From NCBI GenBank assembly GCA_965202895.1, contig OZ241901.1, positions 62,001-126,000 on the forward strand: a stretch of DNA of 64,000 bases, in the 5' to 3' direction. This DNA is from JAJDXW01 sp965202895 (GTDB lineage Bacteria > Pseudomonadota > Gammaproteobacteria > HK1). Positions 46,673 to 56,029 of this stretch are shown here, piece after piece. Below the pieces are notes generated by a model, which ran no database searches, had not been told where the DNA came from, and saw only the letters and a program-made list of their open reading frames with translations. Each line of letters begins with the position of its first letter. Positions within the stretch are counted from its first letter, which is position 1. Both the position numbers and the translations under genes were made by a program.

Positions 46673-47536
46673 TCAGGCGGCGCATGTCGAAGATTGATGA
46701 TTGCGCCACGGCGCCCCCTGAAGGAAGTCGACCAGCGCTTTGCTCATCGGAGACTCTGCAAATTGCTCTTGGGGAATACCGTGTCGGGCGATCATGGTCG
46801 ACAAGGGAGATCCGGGATGAGCGAACTGCCCGGCCGACGTGATGATGGCCTTCAGCCGCGTCGCATCGTTGCGGGACACTTCGTCGCAGGGCTTCCTGTT
46901 GTCGTCGATGAAGCCGCGTGCGCCGGCGTATCTGTCGGGCCAGGCGGACTCGACCATCGGCGCCAGGTGGTCTTCGAGCGTACCCGTCTCGTCCGCCTCC
47001 GTCCTGTGGAAGACGAACACGCCGACCGGGCAGGTGGCGGTAGCCACCCACTTCGTGTGTCCGGCATCCGACAAGTCGCCGAAGTGCTCGCCGTAGTCGT
47101 CTCGAAACGTTTCGAGTGTTACCGTCAGCCCGTCCGCGTCCGCGTCGAACAGGAACGCCACGGCGTATTCCGAGATATCCACGGCGGGCACGCGCAACGA
47201 TTCGTCGACCTCTTGAAGCAGATCGACGATGGAATCGGCTTGGCTCTTGCCGTTGGCGCGAACCAGGATGAAGACGATGCCTGCCGCTTGTTTGTCCACG
47301 GCAGACTCGAAATGCGGTAGCAGTGGATACGCCGCTCTGCGAAGTGCGAGGTCTTCGAAGCTCCTCTCGAAACGTCTCGCAATCAGCCCCTTCGATATAC
47401 CGGGAATGGCGCCGAACGGCGAGGGCAGGTCCTTCATGGGCTCATTCACCCAGCGGCAGCCGGCAACAGCCCCCAGGCTTCGTTGGACGAACACGACTTC
47501 GTGGCGGCCTTCGCAGAGGACCAGGACGGCCTTCAC
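46673..47536 (-). CDS. TOPRIM-like protein paired with ParB-ATPase
   Basis: 287 aa; its ATG overlaps the stop of the ATPase gene by 4 nt. The N-terminus VLVLCEGRHEVVFVQR places an acidic residue (CEG) after a beta strand, and AFLFDADADGLTVTL (about residue 129) gives the DxD motif, as in TOPRIM domains of OLD-family and DUF3226/DUF4435 nucleases. Most similar in arrangement to two-gene OLD-like or PARIS systems, in which an ABC ATPase controls a TOPRIM effector. Family not assigned with certainty. Confidence 0.7.
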   Translation of the reverse strand: MKAVLVLCEGRHEVVFVQRSLGAVAGCRWVNEPMKDLPSPFGAIPGISKGLIARRFERSFEDLALRRAAYPLLPHFESAVDKQAAGIVFILVRANGKSQADSIVDLLQEVDESLRVPAVDISEYAVAFLFDADADGLTVTLETFRDDYGEHFGDLSDAGHTKWVATATCPVGVFVFHRTEADETGTLEDHLAPMVESAWPDRYAGARGFIDDNRKPCDEVSRNDATRLKAIITSAGQFAHPGSPLSTMIARHGIPQEQFAESPMSKALVDFLQGAPWRNHQSSTCAA

Positions 47537-49722
47537 CGAATCCCCCTGAGATCGAAATCGAGAGCCCTGTGCAGGCGTTGTAGCTGGCAGCCGTCGAAGC
47601 GTCGAACGCCGGCGCCGTCGTCACCGCGGAAGATCGCATAGCCGGCGACGTCGTCGGTGAGGCGCCCGTTTCCTGTGAAGGCGTCGAGCGCCTCCTTGCT
47701 GTGGGTGGTCAGGAAGACCTGCACGCCATGTTCCGCGGCAAGCTCCTGAACCATGCGGGTGACGGGGCCGAGCAGCGCCGCGTGGATCGCGTTCTCGAAC
47801 TCGTCGATGAGCAGTACGCCGCCCCGAACACCGGCGAACAGCAGTCCGATCTCGAATATTCGGCGCAGGCCGTCGCCGAACGAGGACAGGTCCGGCGCCC
47901 GGTCGAAGTCCTGGTGACTCACCAGGAACCGGTTGAACCTGTCCGCCAGCTCGATGTTCGTCATCCGACGGTCGAGATGTTCCTTGATGAAGTCGATCAC
48001 CTTCGTCTTCGTGCCTGCCTCCAGCGCTGCCTTGTTCGATTCGGCAAGCGCATCCGCGCGATTGACCCAGAACGGGCTGGTGAGCGCGGAGCGGCACAGC
48101 CAGTGCCGACCCTGGAAGCTGGCCCGCCGGGGCCGATCCGAAAACAGCGCCACATCCGTGCTCTGGGCATGGTCGGCGTAGCTGGATTCGATGGCGAGCC
48201 CGGCGAGGAAGGTCGTCTGATCCTCGATATCCTCGTCAGGGTCGTTCACGCGCTGCACGTCGAGGCTCGCGGAATTGCCGTGCACTTCGTCGAACCGTCC
48301 CGAGATGTGGATACCGGACGGGATCTGCTCGACCAGCCACAGCGGGTCGGGCTCACCTTCGAGTCGCCCCCGCCAGCGAATGACGTCCAGTAACCCCGCA
48401 TCGTCGTTCTGGCGGGTCAGCAGGTAGATCGCTTCCAGCAATGAGGTCTTGCCGGCGTTGTTGACACCCGCGATGAGATTGATGCGCTTCAGGCCCTCGA
48501 GGGCAAGGCCGTCGAGGCCCCGGTAACGCTGGATGTGGAGGTCCGAGAACTGCGATTGCGTCAACTCGTTGAACGGCTCCCAAGGCAGCCGGGCGCCGGA
48601 CATGAGCGGGTGCCGCTTGCGCGCGAGGGCGAGCCCTTGCAGCTTGCCGATGAGTTGATCGACGCGGTCCAGGTCCTCGGGCGCCAAGTCCCCGACCCGC
48701 TTGCTCAGCCTCTGGATGCCGTTGTCGCACAATCCGAACGCGCGGCCGATCTCGCTCTTGACCAAATGGCTGCTCGACAGCGTTGCCTCTTGCAGGCTGC
48801 GCGTCTCGTCCAGCCGCTTGACCGCCTCCGGGTCGTCGATGATCTTGGCAAGCTCGCGAACGTGGCCTTGCGTAGTGATTACCGGGCCGGACTCGACTTG
48901 TACGCCACCATCCTCGGCTTCCTCTCCGGCTTCCTCCTCGACCTCCGGCGACATCCAGTGAAAGAGTCGATCCAGATTGGCCTGTGCAGTAGCCACGTAT
49001 GTCGCGTCGTCCCAGTCAAGCCAATCGCGTATTGGGGGGCTTTTGAGAACCTCGCGGAACAGGTTGTACTGGTCGGACCGAAACTGGTCGCTGTAATCAC
49101 TGTCCTTGTATGCATCCACCAGAGCAAGGGTTCTGACGGACAGATTGAACTCGCGCTTGCTGATGCCGAGCGCATTGCATACGGCGTCCGCATCACCATC
49201 GAAATGCTCCCGCAGGCGCTTCATCGCCAGGGCGCGGTTGACGGCCGGCCAGCGCCGCTTGCCGGTGATGTGATGGAGCCCCATCATCACCATGCGTTGC
49301 CGTTCGCCGGCGAGCTCGTGGAAGACCACCGGAACCTTCGAGAACAACGCGGGGTCGAGCCTGCCCGGATCGATGGAGTCCAGCTTGTACCTGGCCTCCA
49401 GGTGCTTGAGCGTGGCCACCCGCCGATTGCCCTCGATGACCAGGTATCGACCGCCGTCCCGACGTTCGACGAGGATCGGATCGATGTCCAGCCAGCCGTT
49501 CTCCTTGATGCTGGCGATCAGGTCCCTGACGTTCTCCTGAGAGCGCCCGAGAACGAATCCGGTCGTGCGCCGCTGCACGTCCGGGTTGAAGACCGCCTCC
49601 GGCGCGACAGGGCGGTGCTCCGGATTGTCCACGATCCGGTAGTTGTTCGGGTCCAGGTAGAGGCGCGCAAGCGATACGGCCTGCCGCCTGCCGCGCGGTT
49701 GCTCAGCGGGTTCGTCGCTCAT
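47533..49722 (-). CDS. ParB-domain / ABC (AAA) ATPase fusion
   Basis: 729 aa from ATG 49722, preceded by GGGAGGCGG; the frame is open 24 codons further. Residues about 35-120 resemble a ParB/Srx nuclease-like domain (NVRDLIASIKENGWLDIDP, then RYLVIEGNRRVATLKHLEA). The C-terminal half is an OLD/RecF-type ATPase: Walker A GVNNAGKTSLLEAIYLL (about 417), Walker B GVLLIDEFENAIH (about 634) and H-loop FLTTHSKEALDAF. The ABC ATPase is thus fused to a ParB-type domain, and a TOPRIM-like partner follows in overlap. A defence role with DNA or nucleotide sensing by the ParB domain is inference. Confidence 0.82.
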   Translation of the reverse strand: MSDEPAEQPRGRRQAVSLARLYLDPNNYRIVDNPEHRPVAPEAVFNPDVQRRTTGFVLGRSQENVRDLIASIKENGWLDIDPILVERRDGGRYLVIEGNRRVATLKHLEARYKLDSIDPGRLDPALFSKVPVVFHELAGERQRMVMMGLHHITGKRRWPAVNRALAMKRLREHFDGDADAVCNALGISKREFNLSVRTLALVDAYKDSDYSDQFRSDQYNLFREVLKSPPIRDWLDWDDATYVATAQANLDRLFHWMSPEVEEEAGEEAEDGGVQVESGPVITTQGHVRELAKIIDDPEAVKRLDETRSLQEATLSSSHLVKSEIGRAFGLCDNGIQRLSKRVGDLAPEDLDRVDQLIGKLQGLALARKRHPLMSGARLPWEPFNELTQSQFSDLHIQRYRGLDGLALEGLKRINLIAGVNNAGKTSLLEAIYLLTRQNDDAGLLDVIRWRGRLEGEPDPLWLVEQIPSGIHISGRFDEVHGNSASLDVQRVNDPDEDIEDQTTFLAGLAIESSYADHAQSTDVALFSDRPRRASFQGRHWLCRSALTSPFWVNRADALAESNKAALEAGTKTKVIDFIKEHLDRRMTNIELADRFNRFLVSHQDFDRAPDLSSFGDGLRRIFEIGLLFAGVRGGVLLIDEFENAIHAALLGPVTRMVQELAAEHGVQVFLTTHSKEALDAFTGNGRLTDDVAGYAIFRGDDGAGVRRFDGCQLQRLHRALDFDLRGIR

Positions 49723-50166
49723 GATCCGCCTCCCGAGGTCGGTATTGGCAGCACGGGCCGCCTTCCGTCCCCCGCAGTCCGATCCCTGTTCCACAGCCGT
49801 ATTCTACAAGCTTCGACCGATCAGCCTTGCAGGATTGCGGGATCCGAGCGGAGCCGACCGACGCCGAGCGGGCGGTCACGGCGTGGCTGGGCGGCACGCG
49901 GCAGGAAGCCGCCGAACCAGCCCGTGCAGGCTCCCTGCCGAGCTGCCGGACAGGGTGTAGAAGCGCTTGAGCTCCCGCCCGCGCGTCATCGGCGCGAAAC
50001 CGGGCATTCGGGAAAGTCCGCTCGGTCGGCAAACCGGTCATGCCCGAATGCGTGCTCCTCGCTGGCCAATCCCGCACCGGCCAGCGACGAAGGGACGTAG
50101 CCGGCGCCGCTTCATGGGCCGCCCACCCCTCCGGCATGGCGCCCGTGTCGCGCTCGGGTAGTGCGG
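49723..50166. other. intergenic, no recognised feature
   Basis: About 440 bases between two minus-strand genes. Frames are open by GC bias on both strands but none resembles a known family. The ribosome binding site of neither neighbour lies here except that of the ParB-ATPase gene at its left edge. Confidence 0.4.
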
Positions 50167-51039
50167 TCAGGTGGCGATCCCGAAGAGCGAGGTGGCGCGG
50201 CGCGCCTCGGCGACCGCGCGCATCGCGCCGTCGCCGGGGGACCCCTCGACCTCGAACCGGCTCGCCGCATCGAGCATGAGCGGCAGCAGGTCCAGGTCGC
50301 CGACCGTGTTGAGGAAGATCCCCGGCCTCGCCAGGACCCAATGAACGGCCCGTTCGACGTCGACCGGGTCCTCGAACGGCTGGTACCAGGTGTTGCGGTT
50401 CGGCTCGGTGGTGGCCCAGGGGCCGCGGGCGACCGACTTGATCGTCTGCACCGCGGCGTCCCGCTCCTCGCAGAGCGCGCATACCGCATCGAAGTCCGCA
50501 CGGTAGCGCTCGCTCTCGTACATGACGAAGTTCCACGGCATCAGGACGGAGTCGAAGTCGAAGCGTTCGAGGCTCCTGTGGTGCATCGACGCGATGGTCC
50601 ATCCGTGTCCGGTCACCCCGATGAACCGGGTCAGGCCCTCGGCGCGGGCCTCGACCGCCGCCTCCAGGGCGCCGCCGGCGCCCATCACCGTCTCCCAGTC
50701 GCCCGGGTGGGCGAGCGAATGGAGCTGGAGCAGGTCCACCGAGTCCACCCGCAGCCGGTCCAGCGAGCGCCGGATCTCGTCGCGTGCGGCGGAGCGGGTG
50801 CGCTGGCCGGTCTTCGTCGCGAGGAAGAAGTCTTGGCGGTGCGCGCGCATCCACGGGCCGATCCGGAGCTCCGCGTCACCGTAGCGGGGCGCGGTGTCGA
50901 TGTGGTTCACCCCGTATTCGAGCAGGCGCTCGAGGGCGCGGTCCGCTTCGCCCTGGCTCACGTTCTTGAGCGCCGCCGCGCCGAATATCGTCGCCGTGCT
51001 CATGTGTCCGGTACGGCCGAATCGCCGCTTCTCGATCAT
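50167..51039 (-). CDS. aldo/keto reductase family protein
   Basis: 290 aa. TIM-barrel AKR signature: D and Y of HIDTAPRYGDAE (about residues 47-58), catalytic K in FFLATKTGQRT and H in LLQLHSLAH, giving the Asp-Tyr-Lys-His tetrad. The NADPH-binding end (TIKSVARGPWA) is less typical, as in many AKR relatives found in metagenomes. It would reduce aldehydes or ketones in the cytosol; substrate unknown. It stands alone among defence and TA genes. Confidence 0.88.
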   Translation of the reverse strand: MIEKRRFGRTGHMSTATIFGAAALKNVSQGEADRALERLLEYGVNHIDTAPRYGDAELRIGPWMRAHRQDFFLATKTGQRTRSAARDEIRRSLDRLRVDSVDLLQLHSLAHPGDWETVMGAGGALEAAVEARAEGLTRFIGVTGHGWTIASMHHRSLERFDFDSVLMPWNFVMYESERYRADFDAVCALCEERDAAVQTIKSVARGPWATTEPNRNTWYQPFEDPVDVERAVHWVLARPGIFLNTVGDLDLLPLMLDAASRFEVEGSPGDGAMRAVAEARRATSLFGIAT

Positions 51040-51488
51040 TCGCTGTCTCCTTCGCCGGAACGCTCGCCGCCGGGCGCCGCTGCACGTGGCTTGGCGGCGG
51101 CGGAGGCCGGGGCCGGCCGGCGCGGTGGGGGCGGGGGCGTTCGCCGGCCGCCGCCGCCGGTGGCTGCCGCTCGCCGCTACGGTAGCCCATGATTGCCGCC
51201 CGGTTCCATCGGGGCGGCGGGAGGACCCCGTTTACGCCGCCCGCACGGAGGCGGCCCGCGCCGCAGATCGACCCCGCGGGAGGCGCGACCGTCGATGAGG
51301 CCGCATCGCCATTGCAAAGCGTCGAAGTACGGGCGCCCGCGGCGGCCGTTGCATCGCGTCGGGTCCTTGGGGGAGGACGCAGGGCGCGAGTCTACCCCGC
51401 CGCGCCGCCCCGCTGCCTCACAGTATCGGGCGCGGGTCCGAGGCGAGCCGTAGCGCATCGCAATAGTGCCGTGGCATACGCTCCCGCC
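51040..51488. other. intergenic, no recognised feature
   Basis: About 450 bases upstream of the AKR gene. No conserved ORF, repeat or promoter could be identified by reading. Confidence 0.4.
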
Positions 51489-51680
51489 ATGAATTCGCCG
51501 GAGCAACGCCCGTTCATGCCCGGATCGGGGGCCACCCCGCCAGCGCTCACCGGTCGCGAACCGGAGCAGTCGGGGTTGAACCGGTGTCTGGCGGACTTGG
51601 CCGGCGGCGTATCCCCGCCGCACGACGTCGTCCCGACGGGACCGCACGGCAACGGCAAGACCGCACTGGCGGACAAGTTC
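51489..51680 (+). pseudogene. N-terminal scrap of an AAA ATPase gene
   Basis: From ATG 51489 the frame reads PGSGATPPALTGREPEQSGL then VVPTGPHGNGKTALADKFK, the opening of Orc1/Cdc6-like AAA ATPases (normally GATPPxLAGRExE...VVLxGPRGNGKTxLL). The similarity ends shortly after Walker A and the frame runs on toward the antitoxin gene. The remaining ATPase is missing, so it is a truncated relic. Confidence 0.6.
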
Positions 51681-51782
51681 AAGAAGGCGGACAAAGCGGC
51701 GGGCGCCGAAGAATGCGAATTCGGCGACCCGAGCCGGGCAGGCGTCCTTGACGCGGCGGCTACCGGAAGCTACGTTGTGGCC

Positions 51783-52076
51783 ATGAGATCCGTCGGCCTG
51801 AAGAGACTCAACGACAATCCGAGCGAATACGTGTGGCTGGCCTCCGCCGGCGAGACGGTGCTGGTGACGGACCACGACCGGGTCGTTGCGGAAATCGTCC
51901 CGCCGAGGGTGGAGCGGAACCCCGTTCCGGACGAGCCTGGGCTGACCGCCGCGGCACGAGAGGGCTGGCTGACGCCGCCGACGGCGCCCGGTTCGGGACC
52001 TCCTCCGGCGCCACCGCCGATCATGTCGCTGGACCAGCTTCTTCGGGAGCTGGGCGAGGATAGACGCGATCGGTGA
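51783..52076 (+). CDS. Phd/YefM-like antitoxin
   Basis: 97 aa from ATG 51783. MRSVGLKRLNDNPSEYVWLA then ETVLVTDHDRVVAEIVPP is the Phd/YefM N-terminal DNA-binding fold; the Pro-rich middle and acidic tail would contact the toxin. Overlaps the PIN toxin by 4 nt. The frame is open upstream through the ATPase scrap, which is not part of this protein. Confidence 0.85.
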   Translation: MRSVGLKRLNDNPSEYVWLASAGETVLVTDHDRVVAEIVPPRVERNPVPDEPGLTAAAREGWLTPPTAPGSGPPPAPPPIMSLDQLLRELGEDRRDR

Positions 52077-52465
52077 TCTATATCGACACGTCCATCGTGT
52101 TGGCGTATCTGCTGGTTGAAGACCGCCGGCCGGCGGACGTCCTCTGGGAGCGCGCGCTGACGGCCAGCCGTCCGGTCGAATACGAGACTTGGACCAGACT
52201 CCATGCCCGCGACCTCGCGGAATCCCACGGCGAGGCTGCCCGGACGATCATCGGACGGATCGCATTGCTGGAATTGTCCCCCACCGTGCTCACGCGCGCG
52301 CTGATGGGCTTTCCCATTGCCGTTCGCACACTTGATGCACTGCACTTGGCGTCAATCGAATTCCTGCGTCGGCAGGGGCAGACCGTCGAGCTGGCCACGT
52401 ATGACCGCCGGATGGCGGATGCGGCACACGCAATGGGAATTCCGATCATCGACCCGGCGGCCTGA
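52073..52465 (+). CDS. PIN-domain toxin (VapC-like)
   Basis: 130 aa from GTG 52073, coupled to the antitoxin. Acidic PIN residues: D in MIYIDTSIVLAYLL, E in RPVEYETWTRLHA, D in VRTLDALHLASIEFL, D in ELATYDRRMADAA. The complete set suggests an active ribonuclease. Third PIN toxin of the window, unlike the two minus-strand ones in pairing with a Phd-type antitoxin. Confidence 0.88.
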   Translation: MIYIDTSIVLAYLLVEDRRPADVLWERALTASRPVEYETWTRLHARDLAESHGEAARTIIGRIALLELSPTVLTRALMGFPIAVRTLDALHLASIEFLRRQGQTVELATYDRRMADAAHAMGIPIIDPAA

Positions 52466-52613
52466 TCGCCGGCAGCCCGGATGGACGGTCTTCACCTTGT
52501 CGGCGATCAGGTCGAGCGGCGCACCGCCGGGGACGATCTCGCCGCCCTGCACGGAGACCAGTGCCTGACCCGGCGCGAACCGGGGCGCGCATCGTCCCGG
52601 CCCCGCGCTCGCT

Positions 52614-52925
52614 TCAGATCGATTGCAGCAGGAGCCGCAGTTGATCCTTGGCGAAGGCTGGAAGCGCCTCGAATCCCAGCCATCGAACGGCAACCGACTC
52701 GGCGCGCGCGGGTTGATTCGCCTTGTAATGGAGCGATACGGCGCTCACCGCGGAGACCCCGAGGGTGCGCGCCTTCGATGGGTCCAGGTCCGCGATGGCG
52801 TTCTCTTCGGCGTCGGCCGCGCGGGCGTAGAGTGCCTGCGCTTCGTCCCGCCGACCCTCTCGCACGGCGACCTCCGCCTGCGAGGCGAGCCGTTCGCTGC
52901 GCTCATGGTGCTCGATCCAGGACAT
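52614..52925 (-). CDS. small helical (TPR-like) protein
   Basis: 103 aa. Helical throughout, with a TPR-like pair of helices (EVAVREGRRDEAQALYARAADAE) followed by KARTLGVSAVSAVSLHYKAN. Not a family I can name. It begins 27 nt after the stop of the 180-aa gene upstream, so the two probably form an operon and act together, possibly as a chaperone-like or TA-like pair. Confidence 0.55.
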   Translation of the reverse strand: MSWIEHHERSERLASQAEVAVREGRRDEAQALYARAADAEENAIADLDPSKARTLGVSAVSAVSLHYKANQPARAESVAVRWLGFEALPAFAKDQLRLLLQSI

Positions 52926-52952
52926 GAGGACGTCTTGCCTTCCCGAGCGTCG

Positions 52953-53495
52953 TCAATCTTCGAGCTCGGCCACCGCGATCAGACGCGCCTTGAAGCCGAC
53001 GACGCCGGCCAGCGCGGGCAGATTACTGTTGCCCGCCGCGGCCTGCCGCAGCTTGGCGTCGAGCCGCTGTCTGACGACCGGCTCCGGCCCTCGGTCCACA
53101 CCGGACACCTCCGGACGCAGGCAGTCTTCGAGATCGTCTGACGAGGCGCCGGGCGGCGCGACGTAGTAATCCGCCCCGGTTCCGGTCTCCGCCCGCCGCA
53201 CGGCGACGAGCCCGTCGGTCAGTTCGACCGCCGCGAGCGCACAAGCCGAGGCGCCGGCTTCCGTCGCATCCGTCTCATTCGCCCACGCGCCGCGCGTTCG
53301 CGCGTCGGGCGGCTGCCATGCGACCACCGCCCCCGAGCGCGTCCCGCTTCTGTCCAGGTCGAAATCCGTCGGGGACCGGTGATGCCGGTCCAGGCAGACG
53401 CCCGCAGCTTCGGTGTACGAGTCGGCGAGCGGCCTGGTCAGCCCGGTATGGCGCTGCGCCATGTCCCGGATGGGCAGGGTCGGCTTCGTCGGCAA
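52953..53495 (-). CDS. hypothetical protein, 180 aa
   Basis: Not recognised. Soluble, no signal peptide; compositionally normal with regular beta and helix segments (CALAAVELTDGLVAVRRAE, GNSNLPALAGVVGFKARLIA). ATG 53495 starts MPTKPTLPIRDMAQRHTG. It directly precedes the small TPR-like gene. The 307 bases between its start and the Uma2 gene (53496-53802) contain no recognised gene and should hold the two divergent promoters. Confidence 0.5.
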   Translation of the reverse strand: MPTKPTLPIRDMAQRHTGLTRPLADSYTEAAGVCLDRHHRSPTDFDLDRSGTRSGAVVAWQPPDARTRGAWANETDATEAGASACALAAVELTDGLVAVRRAETGTGADYYVAPPGASSDDLEDCLRPEVSGVDRGPEPVVRQRLDAKLRQAAAGNSNLPALAGVVGFKARLIAVAELED

Positions 53496-54033
53496 GCGGC
53501 TTCCTCCCCGAGCCCCGTGCGGAGCGATGAACGGGCCGGCCCCAAGCGTCGGCGGCGGCTCGTCTCAGCTTCCCCCCGCTCCCGAACCCACCACGGTGAC
53601 CGGCTGCACGCGCCGATTATCGGCCCTCGCGGAAGGCGCCTCAAGGCGGGCGGATGGGTTCCCTTCGTCGTCACCGTCCACGCATACGCCGGCCGAACGG
53701 CGCCTTTGTCCGCCCGCTCCGCTCTCATGCAGAGGAAGTTGACGCTCGAACCTGCCGTGCCGACACTGGCCATCGCCCCTATGAACAGAGGCAGGCAGGG
53801 ACATGACGGACACTTCCTTCCAATGCGACGGACTGCGTGTGGTCGCACCCGACGGCTGTACGGTGGCCGACTCGGCCGCGCTCCAGGGATTCTGGACCGA
53901 AGCGCAGTACCTCGCACTGACGAACGGGAGTAACCGGCTGCTCGAATTCACGGACGGCCACATCGAGGTTCTGCCCGTCCCTACCCGGCAACATCAAGCC
54001 GTATCGCAGTTCCTGTTCCTGGCCCTCTATTTC

Positions 54034-54130
54034 TTCGTTCGGGGCATCGGCGGCAACGTTTTCTACGCTCCATTGCGCCTCCGCATCCGCGAGGGCAAGT
54101 TCCGCGAGCCTGATTTGCTGCTCGTGACCG
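54034..54130 (+). repeat. 97-bp direct repeat, left copy
   Basis: Identical base for base to 57425-57521, beginning TTCGTTCGGGGCATCGGCGG. It lies inside the Uma2 coding sequence and marks the left boundary of the DUF5131-TcmP cassette. Confidence 0.95.
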
Positions 54131-54475
54131 ACGTGCGCATGGGAGGCATGGAAGGGGCGGCGAGGTTCGAGGCCAGGATGGGACCCGGGGACGCCCCGTT
54201 CTTCGTCGGAAGGACGGCGGGCGGGGCCGCAGTGGTCCCTGCAGCACCACCGGGGGCGTCCTGTGTCGCTCACGCTGGCGTGCGGTTCGAGGCGGACGGG
54301 ACCCTGGGCTATGGGGCATGTGGGGCGCGCGAGGCGCCGTTCCTCGAGTGCCAGGCTGGCGGGCTGGAGAGAGCGCCGGGCGGATGAACGCCGTCGAGGC
54401 GCGGGGGCCCGGACATGGCGCACCACTCGGCCCCGCCTTCGCGGGGGGCTCTCTCGACGTGCTAGACTCCGGGCC

Positions 54476-54754
54476 GTGGACGCGCAATTCCCCACCATCA
54501 TCGGCACCGTGCTGGCGGTCGGCTTCGGGCTCGCCGGGCTCACGATCCGGACGATGGCGCGGATCGATCAACGCATCGACAACGACAAGGCGGCGGCGGA
54601 CGCGGACCGGCGCGCGTTCCAAACCGCCGCAGCCGCGGACCGACGCGCGTTTCAGGCCGCGATGGACGCCTTCCGCACCGAGATGCAGCGCCTCGCCGAA
54701 TGGCAGTCGCACGTCGAAGGCATGGTCGCCGAACGCAGGGCCGCCGCCGACTGA
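54476..54754 (+). CDS. small membrane-anchored coiled-coil protein
   Basis: 92 aa from GTG 54476. One N-terminal hydrophobic segment (TIIGTVLAVGFGLAGLTI, residues about 7-24) is followed by a heptad-rich, charged coil (RIDQRIDNDKAAADADRRAF, then repeated RAFQTAAAADRRAFQAA). This layout is common in small orphan proteins of proteobacteria; function unknown. It lies inside the Uma2-splitting cassette. Confidence 0.55.
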   Translation: MDAQFPTIIGTVLAVGFGLAGLTIRTMARIDQRIDNDKAAADADRRAFQTAAAADRRAFQAAMDAFRTEMQRLAEWQSHVEGMVAERRAAAD

Positions 54755-55020
54755 GCCCGCTGTTGCGGTCTGCGCCCGCTTCGTGATTCACCGCCGCCTC
54801 GACCGTCGGACCCCGAGTTTGCCCCCGCGAAAGCGGAGGTCGGGGGCTCGTCCGGCTCCACGAGCAAGACCTTCGAGCTCGCCGCCCGCCAGCCTTCCCG
54901 CCCCCGGCCCCTTTCCCCCGGACGTGGAGAGGCTTGCGCGCGCCTCTCCCGCTGCGAGGACGCTTGTGGACGGAGGCGCGTGCCCTCGAGGGCGTCCTCG
55001 CGGGCTGCGCCTCGACCACG

Positions 55021-55224
55021 ATGGTCATGGCGGAAGGGCAGGGGCCGGCAGCCGGCCCGGCGCCGGAGGGGACGGGCGAGGGAGCGGACGAGACGCTACG
55101 CCGGTGGGACACGAACGGGAACGGCCGGATCACGTGCAAGGAGGCGCACCAGCCGGTGCGCCGGGAGCATCCTGCGTACCGGTTCATGCGTGACGGAGAC
55201 GGGGACGGGGTGGTCTGCGAATGA
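55021..55224 (+). CDS. EF-hand/Excalibur-like small calcium-binding protein
   Basis: 67 aa from ATG 55021; the frame is open upstream to a TTG at 54934. The C-terminal half has an EF-hand-like loop (DTNGNGRITCKEA) and ends YRFMRDGDGDGVVCE, the DxDxDGxxCE signature of Excalibur domains. A signal peptide expected for such a secreted protein is not evident, so the N-terminus may be lost or the start wrong. Confidence 0.55.
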   Translation: MVMAEGQGPAAGPAPEGTGEGADETLRRWDTNGNGRITCKEAHQPVRREHPAYRFMRDGDGDGVVCE

Positions 55225-55297
55225 CTCTCGCCGGGCGGTTCAGGCAGAGCAACTGTGCTGAAGTGGAGTTCCGTCTCAAGTTTCGGAGGTCGAAACG

Positions 55298-56029
55298 ATG
55301 ACGGGAACCACTCAGATCGAGTGGACCGACTCGACCTGGAACCCGGTCACCGGGTGCACCAAGCTCTCCCCTGGCTGCGACAACTGCTATGCGCAGCGCT
55401 TCGCCGAACGCTTCCGGGGGACGCTTGGACACCCCTACGAGCAGGGCTTCGACCTGAAGCTCCATGAAGACCGGATTACGCAGCCTCTACGGTGGCGGAA
55501 GCCACGACACGTCTTCGTAAACTCCATGAGCGATATCTTCCACGCCTCGGTGCCGCGTTCCTTCGTCGACGCCGTCTTCCAGGTGATGGAAACCACGAGC
55601 CGCCACACCTACCAAATCCTGACCAAACGCAGCGGAAGGATGCGGAGGTACCTGACCGGGCGGTACGGAGCGAACGGGAAGACACCTCCAGCTCACCTGT
55701 GGTTCGGCGTGTCGGTCGAAGACCGCGCGCGCATGGTGCGAATCCGGCATCTTCGGGAGACACCTGCTGCGACGCGGTTTCTGTCGGTGGAGCCACTGCT
55801 CGAAGGACTCGGGACCATCGACCTTGCCGGGATCCACTGGGTGATCGTGGGAGGGGAGAGCGGATACGGGGCACGCCAGATGCACGAAGATTGGGTGAAG
55901 GACATCCGTGACCAGTGCCGGGCCGCGGGAACGGCGTTCTTCTTCAAGCAGTGGGGAGGGAGGACACCGAAGGCGGGCGGACGCGAGCTCGATGGAAGGA
56001 TCCACGACGAAATGCCTGGACGGGGATGA
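55298..56029 (+). CDS. DUF5131 (phage Gp37/Gp68-like) protein with three-Cys motif
   Basis: 243 aa. IEWTDSTWNPVTGCTKLSPG followed by CDNCYA gives the closely spaced three cysteines of the family; FVNSMSDIFHASVP, YQILTKRSGRM and VGGESGYGARQMHEDWV are its other conserved blocks. The Cys cluster resembles a radical-SAM-type iron-sulfur site, and the fold is thought to relate to radical SAM enzymes. Its usual neighbour is TcmP, whose gene overlaps this stop codon by 4 nt. The pair travels on mobile DNA; biological role is unproven, with defence suspected. Confidence 0.88.
   Translation: MTGTTQIEWTDSTWNPVTGCTKLSPGCDNCYAQRFAERFRGTLGHPYEQGFDLKLHEDRITQPLRWRKPRHVFVNSMSDIFHASVPRSFVDAVFQVMETTSRHTYQILTKRSGRMRRYLTGRYGANGKTPPAHLWFGVSVEDRARMVRIRHLRETPAATRFLSVEPLLEGLGTIDLAGIHWVIVGGESGYGARQMHEDWVKDIRDQCRAAGTAFFFKQWGGRTPKAGGRELDGRIHDEMPGRG

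Noticed and set aside
43276..46842. 1188-codon plus-strand ORF
   Set aside because: Antisense shadow of the DUF499 ATPase gene.
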